Assembly: GCA_021785195.1 (NCBI GenBank)
Contig: JAJYGC010000016.1
Coordinates: 1 to 64,000, forward strand
Length of the DNA: 64,000 bases
Direction: 5' to 3'
From: Nitrospirota bacterium
Lineage (GTDB): Bacteria; Nitrospirota; Leptospirillia; Leptospirillales; Leptospirillaceae
Position numbers and translations under genes: made by a program. Numbering within the stretch: the first letter of the stretch is position 1; every line of letters begins with the position of its first letter. This document shows, piece after piece, positions 17,978 to 25,629 of this stretch. The notes under the pieces are model-generated. The model had not been told where the DNA came from. It ran no database searches and saw only the letters and a program-made list of their open reading frames with translations.

Positions 17978-19288
17978 CTAGAAGGCCCAGTAGGGGCCGG
18001 TTCCCAGTGAAGACGCTCTTGTGTTGATCCCCACATAGACGTCCCGTCCGAAGAAAAAAGGCAACCCCCAATCGAATCCCCCCCCCTGCATCCCGATGGT
18101 TCCCACCACCGGGTATTGGAAGGAGGGTGCGGCGATGGAGAAATCGATAGTGGCGGACGGGCTTCCCCCGTCGCCCGCAATCTTGGCCGAAAGGGAAACG
18201 GGAGACGAAGGACAGTAGGTACTTGTGTTGGGACTGGCGCAGGTTGAAAGACTGTCGGTGAAGTAATAGGCTGGGGATCCCGAATCGATGAAGGCAAGGT
18301 TCGGGTAAGTGGAGCTCGAAAAGGTTGTTCCCTGGAAGGTGGTGTCGAACACAAAATTGGGCTGGCCCGACGCGGGGTAGGCCGTGACCCCGGATGCCGG
18401 GGTGTTGTTCGATTCGGTGCCGATGCCGAGGATGAGGGTCCCGGTCAGGGTGGAGGATCCGGCGGCCGCCGGACAGGGGATCGAGAGGATCACGCCAGTG
18501 TTGTCGCTCGGAAGGGACGCCACCGGGTTCTGGTCCTGACTGGACTCTGGTAGGGGGGTGGGGCTGCAGGTGGTCGAGGAACAGGTGAAGTAGTAATTAT
18601 TACTTGAATGGGTGGTGCAAGAGGTCCCGCACCAGTGGATCCCCAGCCCTACCCCCAGGATCCCGTTATATCCCGCCTGGGTGGGGCTGGTATCCGGAGC
18701 GAAAGTGGAGCCGCAGGAAGTATTCCCGGAGCTGGAAGACCCTGACGAGGTGTATTGGCCGGCATACGTGGGCTCGATGATCTGGATCGGAATGGGGACA
18801 GCCTGTTCTCCCCCCAATGTGACATAGGCTTGGACCAGCGGTCCCCAGTCCCCGTAGGATCCGTTTCCGAACCGGGCGCACTCGCCGACCGGGGATCCCC
18901 CTACGGTGATGGGAGAGTAGGATCCAGAGGAACTCAGGACCGAGGAGAAGATCCGGACCCCTGAGGATCCGGTGTCGACCAGCATGTTCGAGATGGTCTG
19001 GCAGTTGGTCCCCGAAGAGGGACAAAAGGTCACGTCGGTACAGGGGGCGTTGATGAAATTTCCACAGATCGTGTTGCCTCCGGTGCTCCCCAGATAGATG
19101 GGAAGGGTGTTGGGACCGGAGGCTGGTGGGGTGGCCGTCTGATTGGGGCAAGTGCTGAGAATCGGTCCAGTATTCCCCTGATTGCCACCCCCTCCACCGC
19201 ATCCGGGGGTCAGAAGGAACGCAAATCCCAGTCCAAGGCAGAGGAACACCTTTCTCAACATTCTGGGAGGGGTGAGAACGATTGGCAT
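17978..19288 (-). CDS. DUF3443-family lipoprotein with pepsin-like motifs
   Basis: A 436-residue lipoprotein: signal ending in FLLTPGC (Cys 30) followed by a Gly-rich linker. The mature domain is Ser/Thr/Gly/Cys-rich. Two aspartates sit in pepsin-style motifs: VDTGSSG (Asp about 105) and IDSGS (Asp about 335). Between them is YNGILGVG, much like the GILGLG segment of pepsin-fold proteases. This two-lobed arrangement suggests an aspartic-protease-like fold; activity is unproven. Twelve or more cysteines may form disulfides. AGAAGGGA precedes the ATG. It is followed by the DUF2844 gene. Confidence 0.82.
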   Translation of the reverse strand: MPIVLTPPRMLRKVFLCLGLGFAFLLTPGCGGGGGNQGNTGPILSTCPNQTATPPASGPNTLPIYLGSTGGNTICGNFINAPCTDVTFCPSSGTNCQTISNMLVDTGSSGVRIFSSVLSSSGSYSPITVGGSPVGECARFGNGSYGDWGPLVQAYVTLGGEQAVPIPIQIIEPTYAGQYTSSGSSSSGNTSCGSTFAPDTSPTQAGYNGILGVGLGIHWCGTSCTTHSSNNYYFTCSSTTCSPTPLPESSQDQNPVASLPSDNTGVILSIPCPAAAGSSTLTGTLILGIGTESNNTPASGVTAYPASGQPNFVFDTTFQGTTFSSSTYPNLAFIDSGSPAYYFTDSLSTCASPNTSTYCPSSPVSLSAKIAGDGGSPSATIDFSIAAPSFQYPVVGTIGMQGGGFDWGLPFFFGRDVYVGINTRASSLGTGPYWAF

Positions 19289-19394
19289 GGTTTCCCTTCT
19301 GGTGGCGGGTTCATTCGGAACGGATTCCCGATCGTCTCGTGTTTGGTCATCCCATTATGGAATGATGGAAGGGTGTTGGGAAAGGGGGGTTGGG

Positions 19395-20153
19395 GTGATT
19401 TCCGTCAAGACCGATCGGGTCATGGTGAATGACAAACAGGCGAACCGGGCGATGGACGCCCTTCGGGAACGATCGGATCCGGCCTGGGTTCCGGTGATCC
19501 GGAGATTTTTCCGGGATCCGGACCGGCATGTGTTCTGGGGTGTCCGAAAATCCGGAATCAAGGCCGTGGCCCGGGAATTTTCCGCGCTTTCCCTCGAGGG
19601 GATCAGGGAGTGCCTCCACTCGGAGATTCATGAGGCGCGTTCAATGGCCCTTTGGATCCTCCGGTTTCGTTATGAGAGAAGCGGTGAACCGGATCGGGAA
19701 ACGCTCTTCCGGTTCTACCTGGACCAACGGGAAGCTGTTGTTGAATGGGATCTGGTGGACGAAAGCGCCCCTTACCTGGTGGGCCGCCATCTGCTGGGAC
19801 GGGATCCCGGACTTTTGGCCGGGCTGGTGTCTTCCGGGCGAATGTGGGATCGGCGGATCGGGATCGTCTCGACTTGGTGGTTCATCCGGAATGGACGGGT
19901 GGGGACGACCCTGGCCCTGTCCGAGCGGCTTCTGGGAGACCCCGAAGACCTGATGCACAAGGCCACCGGATGGATGCTCCGGGAGGTCGGAAAACGGGAT
20001 CGGCCTGGCCTGGACGGATTTCTGGAGGCCTGGCACGACCGGATGCCCAGGACCATGCTTCGTTCAGCGCTGGAACGGCACTCCCCGGACGAACGGGCCA
20101 AATACCTCAAGGGAAAATCGTCCCGCCGGCCTTCAGGCCGTTCTTCAACATGA
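19395..20153 (+). CDS. AlkD-like DNA glycosylase / alkylation repair protein
   Basis: About 252 residues of HEAT-like helical repeats. Conserved features of the AlkD family are MALWILRFRYER, VEWDLVDESAPYLVG (Trp and Asp pair), MWDRRIGIVSTWWFIR and KATGWMLREVGKRD, then MPRTMLRSALERHSPDERA. AlkD removes alkylated bases such as 7-methylguanine or 3-methyladenine without flipping them. The GTG at 19395 is chosen because of AAGGGGGG upstream; ATGs at 19362 and 19365 would add eleven residues. Product size agrees with the family. It lies divergent from the DUF3443 gene. Confidence 0.82.
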   Translation: MISVKTDRVMVNDKQANRAMDALRERSDPAWVPVIRRFFRDPDRHVFWGVRKSGIKAVAREFSALSLEGIRECLHSEIHEARSMALWILRFRYERSGEPDRETLFRFYLDQREAVVEWDLVDESAPYLVGRHLLGRDPGLLAGLVSSGRMWDRRIGIVSTWWFIRNGRVGTTLALSERLLGDPEDLMHKATGWMLREVGKRDRPGLDGFLEAWHDRMPRTMLRSALERHSPDERAKYLKGKSSRRPSGRSST

Positions 20154-20172
20154 ACTGAGCGCAGGTTCCCGT

Positions 20173-21219
20173 TCAGGCATCGCTTCCAGAGAAGGATTCC
20201 GGTTTTCCGTAGAGAAAACCCTGCTGCCAGAGGTACCCCATCCCTTCCAGTACCCTGGCCTCCTCCGGATCCTCCACCCCTTCCGCCAGGGGGATGGTTC
20301 CGGCATGTCGGGCGATCTCCTGGACGTCCCGGGCCACTTTTTGTTTTTCGGGACTGTGTTGGATCCCGGAGACCCATTTCCGGTCGAGCTTGACGATATC
20401 GGGTTCGAGAAAACGCAGGGTGTCGAGGGTGTTGTGTCCTTCCCCCACGTCGTCCAGCGCATAGCGGAACCCGTTGTTGCGGTAATAGCGAAGGATGGAT
20501 TTCAGGTGGTTCAGGTCTTCGACGAACTCAGACTCGGTGACTTCGAAAACAATTTGCTCAGGAGAAAGACGGGAGGCGCGGATGGCCTTCATCGTGGTTT
20601 CGAGGCAGTGCTCGGCCACATAGATGACGCTGGGGATGAAATTGATGAAGTAGAGAAATTGCCCTTCCTGGGAGTTGGCGGACCGGATCGCCTGGATTCG
20701 GCACGCCCGGTCGAGATGGAAGAGCCGGTTCTGGCTGCTGGCTTCCTTCAGGAGAACCAAGGGGGGGATTGAGGCCCCGGAGGAATCCGTTCCCCGGGCG
20801 AGCAACTCGAATCCGATCGTGGTGTGTGGTCGGGTTCCGTGACATTCAACGATGGGTTGGCGGACCATCCGGATCCCCTTGCGTTCGATCAGTCCGTCGA
20901 TCCAGACCGCGGGTTTCATTTGGAGGATCCGTTCCCAGTCCAGCGGTTCCGGAAGGTGTTCCGGCAGGGAGGACGGGCGTTCGAGACGGTAGAATTGCCA
21001 TTGTGCGGGGTTGTAGTATTGTTCCCAGAATTCGAGCAATCCGTAAAAATGACCTTCTTCGATCCAGGCCGTTTTTTCTTCCAGAATACGGACAGGCGCA
21101 TCTTCCGCCCCGGTGGTCCGGGTCTGGACGGTGACCCCCAGAATGGATCGGGTCAGCGGGATGGAAGAATGGATCAGAAAACCGGACGTTCCGGAAAGAC
21201 AGGATGGGCAGGCGGTCAT
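20173..21219 (-). CDS. EAL-domain c-di-GMP phosphodiesterase
   Basis: A 348-residue protein. Residues 1-115 begin with TACPSC and form an unrecognised N-terminal domain; the rest is an EAL domain. Catalytic motifs are present with variants: FELLARG (EAL becomes ELL), FEVTESEF, ALDDVGEGHNT, IVKLDRKWV, LAEGVEDPEE and LWQQGFLYGKPE. The metal ligands and catalytic Lys and Glu therefore seem intact and hydrolysis of c-di-GMP is expected. GGGAGGGA precedes the ATG. It is convergent with the AlkD-like gene (20 nt between stops). The N-terminal CxxC could bind a metal. Confidence 0.87.
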   Translation of the reverse strand: MTACPSCLSGTSGFLIHSSIPLTRSILGVTVQTRTTGAEDAPVRILEEKTAWIEEGHFYGLLEFWEQYYNPAQWQFYRLERPSSLPEHLPEPLDWERILQMKPAVWIDGLIERKGIRMVRQPIVECHGTRPHTTIGFELLARGTDSSGASIPPLVLLKEASSQNRLFHLDRACRIQAIRSANSQEGQFLYFINFIPSVIYVAEHCLETTMKAIRASRLSPEQIVFEVTESEFVEDLNHLKSILRYYRNNGFRYALDDVGEGHNTLDTLRFLEPDIVKLDRKWVSGIQHSPEKQKVARDVQEIARHAGTIPLAEGVEDPEEARVLEGMGYLWQQGFLYGKPESFSGSDA

Positions 21220-21312
21220 GGGTCCCTCCCGGGATGCGTGGCAGTGTATGGAACAGTCGATGGGAACACGCTCCCAACAGGGTAGCAGGGGAGCAGGACG
21301 GGAGCAACGGAC

Positions 21313-22440
21313 ATGGACACGGACACGGATCCCCGGATGCCCCGGGAATCCGGAAACAGCGGGAACGATTCATCCCTTTATGATTATGAGCTGCCTGCCG
21401 ACCGGATTCGGCTCGTTCCCCCCGGAAAACGGGAGGAGAGCCGCCTTCTGGTGGTGGACCGATGTCGGGAATCTCCCCTTCGGGAGGTTCGGGCGGCGGA
21501 CCTTTCAGGGTGCCTGAAGCCAGGAGATCTTCTGGTGCTGAACGACTCACGGGTGATTCCTGCCCGGGTGTTTGGCACGGCCCCTTCCGGCCGGAGGGTC
21601 GAAATTCTGTTCCTGTCGGAAGAGGCCGTCCCTGTGGTCCGGTTTTTGGGACAGGGGATCGGTTCTGCGACGACAGTCCTGCTGCCGGGGGGAAGCCGTC
21701 TGACAGGGATCCGGTATGATGAGGGAAAGGGGCAGTTCGAAGGGGTTTATGAAGGACCCGATTCCTTGTCCGCCTATCTGGCCGAACAGGGAGAGATGCC
21801 CCTTCCTCCCTATATCCGGAAACGGCGGGACTACCGTCCGGACGACCGGCATCGCTACCAGACGGTGTACTCCCGGCATTCCGGTTCCGTGGCGGCCCCC
21901 ACGGCCGGGCTCCATCTGACCGAGGAAGTGATCGGACGACTCAGGCAAAAAGGGGTCCGGGTCGCATTTGTCACCCTTCATGTGGGGATCGGGACCTTCC
22001 GCCCTCTGGGGTCTGGTTCGCTCGACTCCCATTCCATGCATTTGGAACATTATCAGGTTCCGGAAGAAACAGTCCGGGCCATCGGGGAGGTCAAGTCGGG
22101 CGGGGGCAGGATTATGGCAGTGGGGACTACGGTGGTACGGACACTGGAGAGCTGGATCCGCCGTTCTCCCGGACAGGCCGCGTCCGGATGGACCGATCTT
22201 TTCATTCGTCCCGGATTTTCCTTCCAGGTTGTCGATGGACTCCTGACCAATTTTCATCAGCCCCGGTCCACCCTTCTGGTGCTGGTCGACAGTTTCCTGG
22301 GGGGGACCGGACGGTGGAGGTCCATCTATCAGTCGGCACTGGATCTGGGGTTCATGTTCCTGAGTTATGGGGATGCGCTCCTGATCCTTCCGGGAAATTC
22401 TGTGGATCAGGAAGTTATGGGAGGAAGGTCGGATGGGTGA
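21313..22440 (+). CDS. queA: tRNA preQ1(34) S-adenosylmethionine ribosyltransferase-isomerase
   Basis: A 375-residue enzyme that transfers and rearranges the ribosyl part of AdoMet onto preQ1 in tRNA, giving epoxyqueuosine. Family signatures are DYELPADRIRL near the start, LKPGDLLVLNDSRVIPARVFG, SGSVAAPTAGLHLTEEV, VTLHVGIGTFRP and LLTNFHQPRSTLLVLV. The N-terminal 25 residues before DYELP are a little longer than usual, so an internal start is possible; GGAGCA precedes the ATG used. The methyltransferase gene begins 8 nt before its stop, showing coupling. Confidence 0.93.
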   Translation: MDTDTDPRMPRESGNSGNDSSLYDYELPADRIRLVPPGKREESRLLVVDRCRESPLREVRAADLSGCLKPGDLLVLNDSRVIPARVFGTAPSGRRVEILFLSEEAVPVVRFLGQGIGSATTVLLPGGSRLTGIRYDEGKGQFEGVYEGPDSLSAYLAEQGEMPLPPYIRKRRDYRPDDRHRYQTVYSRHSGSVAAPTAGLHLTEEVIGRLRQKGVRVAFVTLHVGIGTFRPLGSGSLDSHSMHLEHYQVPEETVRAIGEVKSGGGRIMAVGTTVVRTLESWIRRSPGQAASGWTDLFIRPGFSFQVVDGLLTNFHQPRSTLLVLVDSFLGGTGRWRSIYQSALDLGFMFLSYGDALLILPGNSVDQEVMGGRSDG

Positions 22441-23269
22441 TCCGGGAACGGTCTCCGGGCTGATCCGGAAAGGTTGGGAAACGGCGGCCCCCGCGTACAA
22501 GGACGGAATCGGACCCCAGATCGAACCTGTATCGGTCCACCTGTCGGAAGTTCTCCGCGGTATACTGGTCCCGCCCGTCCTGGATTTGGCCTGCGGTCCC
22601 GGGACTGTTTTGCGGCATGTGTGGGGGGACGCCCCGGGTTTCACGGGATTCGGATGCGACTTTTCCCGGGAAATGGTCAAGATTGCCCGTGGCCGGGTCC
22701 GGGGTGCCGGTGGAATCGTGGCCGACCAGGATCTCCTCCCCTTTGCGGCGGAATCGTTCATGACAGTGGTGTCTTCCATGGGGACCATTTTCTCCTCTGA
22801 CCCCGGCAGGCAGATCGATGCGATTGCCCGGATCCTGAAACCAGGGGGGGTCTACGGGTTCTCGGCCTGGGGAAGGGCCGAGGAGTGCGAACTGCGGGGT
22901 GTTTCTGAAACGGTGATCCAGGGGTGGCCCCATCCCTATGAAGGCCGGATTCCTCCGTTGGAATCCCCGTTCTCTTCCGGCAGGACAAGCTGGCTCGAAT
23001 CTGTCTCCGATCGGGCGGGGCTCCGGATCGATCGGGTGGAGTCCGGTTCGGTCACCTTTCGTTTTCCGGATCGGGAGTCCGCCGCCAGGGCTCTTTTGGG
23101 GACGGGACGGTTTGCACTTCTCTTGCGGAATGGCCCAGGTCGACCGGATCGGGAAGGCGAGCTTGTTGAGCGGACCATGGCGGCCTTCACCCCGTATACG
23201 GATCCCGATTCCGGGGCGGTTTTGCTTTCCAATCGGTATCATTTGTTTGTTCTGGCCCGCAATCAGTAA
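22433..23269 (+). CDS. class I SAM-dependent methyltransferase
   Basis: A 278-residue Rossmann-fold methyltransferase. Motif I is VLDLACGPGTVLRHV, motif II is around FGCDFSREMVKIAR, and motif IV/post-I follows in DQDLLPFAAESFMTVVSSMG and ARILKPGGVYGFSAWG. The substrate is unknown; such proteins methylate small molecules such as quinone precursors. It overlaps the 3' end of queA by 8 nt and is probably translated through coupling. Nothing ties it to queuosine chemistry except position. Confidence 0.82.
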   Translation: MGDPGTVSGLIRKGWETAAPAYKDGIGPQIEPVSVHLSEVLRGILVPPVLDLACGPGTVLRHVWGDAPGFTGFGCDFSREMVKIARGRVRGAGGIVADQDLLPFAAESFMTVVSSMGTIFSSDPGRQIDAIARILKPGGVYGFSAWGRAEECELRGVSETVIQGWPHPYEGRIPPLESPFSSGRTSWLESVSDRAGLRIDRVESGSVTFRFPDRESAARALLGTGRFALLLRNGPGRPDREGELVERTMAAFTPYTDPDSGAVLLSNRYHLFVLARNQ

Positions 23270-23329
23270 TCGGACCGCGGGGGCCAGGCCATTCCTGATG
23301 TTGAGGATCCCTCTGGCAAGGAGTCACCC

Positions 23330-23725
23330 ATGGATGAGACAAAACGCTATGAGCAGGGCTGGAAAAGGCTTCAGGAGACCAATGAGCCCCAGGCGCGCCA
23401 ACTCCTCGATTCCCTGAAGGATGTGGCTCCGGATCTGGGAAGGTATATCGTCGAGTTTGCTTATGGCGATGTGCTGAGCCGGACGGGACTGGATGCCAAG
23501 TCCCGGGAACTGGTGTCGATCGGTATTCTTGCGGCCCTGGGAAACGCCTCACCCCAGCTGGAGATGCATATCCATTCCGCGCTGAATGTCGGTTGCACCC
23601 GGGAGGAAATTGTCGAGACGATGATCCAGACGGCGGTGTATGCCGGCTTTCCGGCGGCACTGAACGGGACCGCCATTGTCCGGGAGGTGTTCCTCGAACG
23701 GGAGCGGAACGGAATCAGGAGTTGA
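23330..23725 (+). CDS. carboxymuconolactone decarboxylase-family protein
   Basis: A 131-residue all-helical protein. SRELVSIGILAALGNASPQLEMHIHSALNVGCTREEIVETMIQTAVYAGFPAALNG matches the CMD core, with the conserved HIH and the CTREEI helix. The AhpD-type CxxC pair is not present: only one cysteine is found, so a peroxidase role is unlikely. It is the typical oligomeric CMD fold with unclear substrate. AAGGAG precedes the ATG. Confidence 0.85.
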   Translation: MDETKRYEQGWKRLQETNEPQARQLLDSLKDVAPDLGRYIVEFAYGDVLSRTGLDAKSRELVSIGILAALGNASPQLEMHIHSALNVGCTREEIVETMIQTAVYAGFPAALNGTAIVREVFLERERNGIRS

Positions 23726-23784
23726 CCCGATTTTGGAGTCAGGGGTGCCGCGTTTCCGACAACGGCCCCCGATTGACCCCGTGT

Positions 23785-24213
23785 TCAGGACTGGGAAGGC
23801 CGGGGGGGAGTGAAGAGCTTGACGTCGAAATTGAAAGTGAACGGCGTTTCGCATCCTTCGATCTGGGTGGAAATCCCGAACGATCCCGGTGCACCGAACG
23901 AAAGCCCGCCAAATCTGAGCAGGTTCATGATCTGGCCTTTCTGCAGGCGAATCTTTCCGGAAACTTCCCCTCCCACCAGCTTGCCTGTCTCCAGATTGTG
24001 GATCCGGGAGGTGAAGGACAACACGATGGCGTCTTGTTCCGAATCGAACATCTGGACGAAGCAGAGGAACGGGACGGTGATGGGAAACCCGGGAGAATAA
24101 ATCACGGGGACCTCCGGGGTGGGGGGATAGATCCCGATGAGAATCACCTTGTTGGTGATCTCGATCCGGAAGTCGTCGCACATGAGCGTGCATTTTTCTT
24201 GCAGAAAATTCAT
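23785..24213 (-). CDS. unknown conserved-looking protein (DUF6941-like)
   Basis: A 142-residue protein of mostly beta strands: CTLMCDDFRIEITNKVILIGIYPPTPEVPVIY, then FCF-type strands and FGLSFGAPGSFGIS-like turns. The opening resembles uncharacterised bacterial proteins I associate with DUF6941, but I am not certain. No signal peptide. The ATG at 24213 gives nine nt to GGAAGGA; an ATG nine nt upstream is adjacent to that site. Confidence 0.6.
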   Translation of the reverse strand: MNFLQEKCTLMCDDFRIEITNKVILIGIYPPTPEVPVIYSPGFPITVPFLCFVQMFDSEQDAIVLSFTSRIHNLETGKLVGGEVSGKIRLQKGQIMNLLRFGGLSFGAPGSFGISTQIEGCETPFTFNFDVKLFTPPRPSQS

Positions 24214-24327
24214 GATGTTCATTCCTTCCGGAAAATGTGATTGCTTCGGCCATCTCCATGGTATGGACAATTCCCGATTGTGGTGAAAAAGATGGTTTTC
24301 CGCAACCCGTTTTCACCAAATTCGTTT

Positions 24328-24936
24328 TCATCCGGGCTCTAAAAGACCCATGATGCCTTTGTGGATCAAGCTGACGGCAATGGCTGCGAGCAGAAGGGAA
24401 AAGATTTTTCCCACGGCCGTGGAAAGCGTTTTTCCGATGATCCGGTTGATCCGCTCCCCGTTGGACAGGATGGCATGGACAATCAGGATGTTCGTGAGGA
24501 GCGCCGTAACCACAGCCCAGAGGGGACCGCTTTTGGACAGAATCAGCGCGGTCGTCAGGGTGGCTGGCCCGGCGATGATCGGAATCCCCATCGGGACGAC
24601 CCCCAATGAACGCTGGAAGGAGAGCGCCGGGACCGCATTGACGTCAGTCCTGGGAGTTTGATCCTTCAGAAGATCCGCAATCGAGATCACCAGAAGAAGG
24701 ATCCCGCCGGCAATGGAAAAGTCCCAGATGGACAGTCCCAGATAATCCAGAACCGTCCTGCCGGCCAGGGCAAAGGAAAGACTCAGGGTGAAAGCGGTCA
24801 GGGAAGCCGTTCTGGCGGTACTCTTTTTTTGGGCGGGGGACATCCCCTGTGTTAGACTTAAAAAAAAAGGCAGGATCCCCGGCGGATCGATTGCTACGAA
24901 CAGGGGCAGGAACGCGAGGAGAAACCGGTGGCTCAC
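24328..24936 (-). CDS. MarC-family integral membrane protein
   Basis: A 202-residue membrane protein with six hydrophobic helices. Typical MarC segments are AIDPPGILPFFLSLT, IWDFSIAGGILLLVISI and VVPMGIPIIAGPATLTTALIL. Its biochemical function is unknown; early ties to antibiotic resistance were not upheld. The GTG start has GGGAG seven nt upstream. It is divergent from the DUF1844 gene with only 29 nt between start codons. Confidence 0.9.
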   Translation of the reverse strand: MSHRFLLAFLPLFVAIDPPGILPFFLSLTQGMSPAQKKSTARTASLTAFTLSLSFALAGRTVLDYLGLSIWDFSIAGGILLLVISIADLLKDQTPRTDVNAVPALSFQRSLGVVPMGIPIIAGPATLTTALILSKSGPLWAVVTALLTNILIVHAILSNGERINRIIGKTLSTAVGKIFSLLLAAIAVSLIHKGIMGLLEPG

Positions 24937-24965
24937 CGTAGACTCCCTTTGTGAAAGGATGGCAA

Positions 24966-25619
24966 ATGGCGGACAAGGAAGAAAAGGAACCCGAGATCAT
25001 TATAACGGACAGGCGTCCGAGATTTGATGCCGAAGAGGAGTCCGCTCGGGAATCCCGGCCTGGGCAACCTGTAGAAGAGGCAGCCCATCACCATGATGGG
25101 GTTCATGACCACGAAGGGATGGGGGGGCATGGCCATGATCACGATGCCGATGTCGAAGGTCCTCCGAAGGATGTCCGCCTTGAACAGGTTCTGGCCATTC
25201 TTTCGGGAATGGTCCTGAATCACCTCGCCTTCGATCCTGAAACCAGGCGCCCCGTCCCGTCGTTCAGCCTGAAGGAAGCCCGTTTCTTTCTGGGCCTGAT
25301 GGAAAAATTCCAGGAAGCGTTCCAGGAACGTCTGCCCCTTTCCGTCATGGGAGGACCGGTTTCTGAAGAAGAACCGAAGCTGGGCCATGTCCCGGCGATT
25401 CTGGGTGGGATGGCCATCAGTTCGCTGGGTGTGGACCCGAGGACCGGCCGTCCGGAACGGAAGCCGGATTTCGAATCGGCACGGTACCTCATCGATCTCA
25501 TGGACCTCTTCGTCAAGGAAGGGGAATCCGCACTCGATCCGGAAGAACGGGAGTATGTCAAGGACATGGTTTACCAGGCCAAGATGTACTTTGTGAGTCT
25601 GAAGGATCGGGCCGTCTAG
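24966..25619 (+). CDS. protein with two DUF1844 domains and a His-rich segment
   Basis: A 217-residue protein. After a charged N-terminus (ITDRRPRFDAEEE) comes a His-rich stretch with several HH, HDH and HGHDHD groups (about residues 40-62), then two copies of the DUF1844 helical pattern: LEQVLAILSGMVLNHLAF...KEARFFLGLMEKFQEAF and VPAILGGMAISSLGVDPRTG...ESARYLIDLMDLFVKEG. DUF1844 is of unknown role and normally single and about 100 residues. The His stretch may bind metal. The ATG at 24966 has AAAGGA upstream. Confidence 0.75.
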   Translation: MADKEEKEPEIIITDRRPRFDAEEESARESRPGQPVEEAAHHHDGVHDHEGMGGHGHDHDADVEGPPKDVRLEQVLAILSGMVLNHLAFDPETRRPVPSFSLKEARFFLGLMEKFQEAFQERLPLSVMGGPVSEEEPKLGHVPAILGGMAISSLGVDPRTGRPERKPDFESARYLIDLMDLFVKEGESALDPEEREYVKDMVYQAKMYFVSLKDRAV

Positions 25620-25629
25620 GGGGGGTTCC

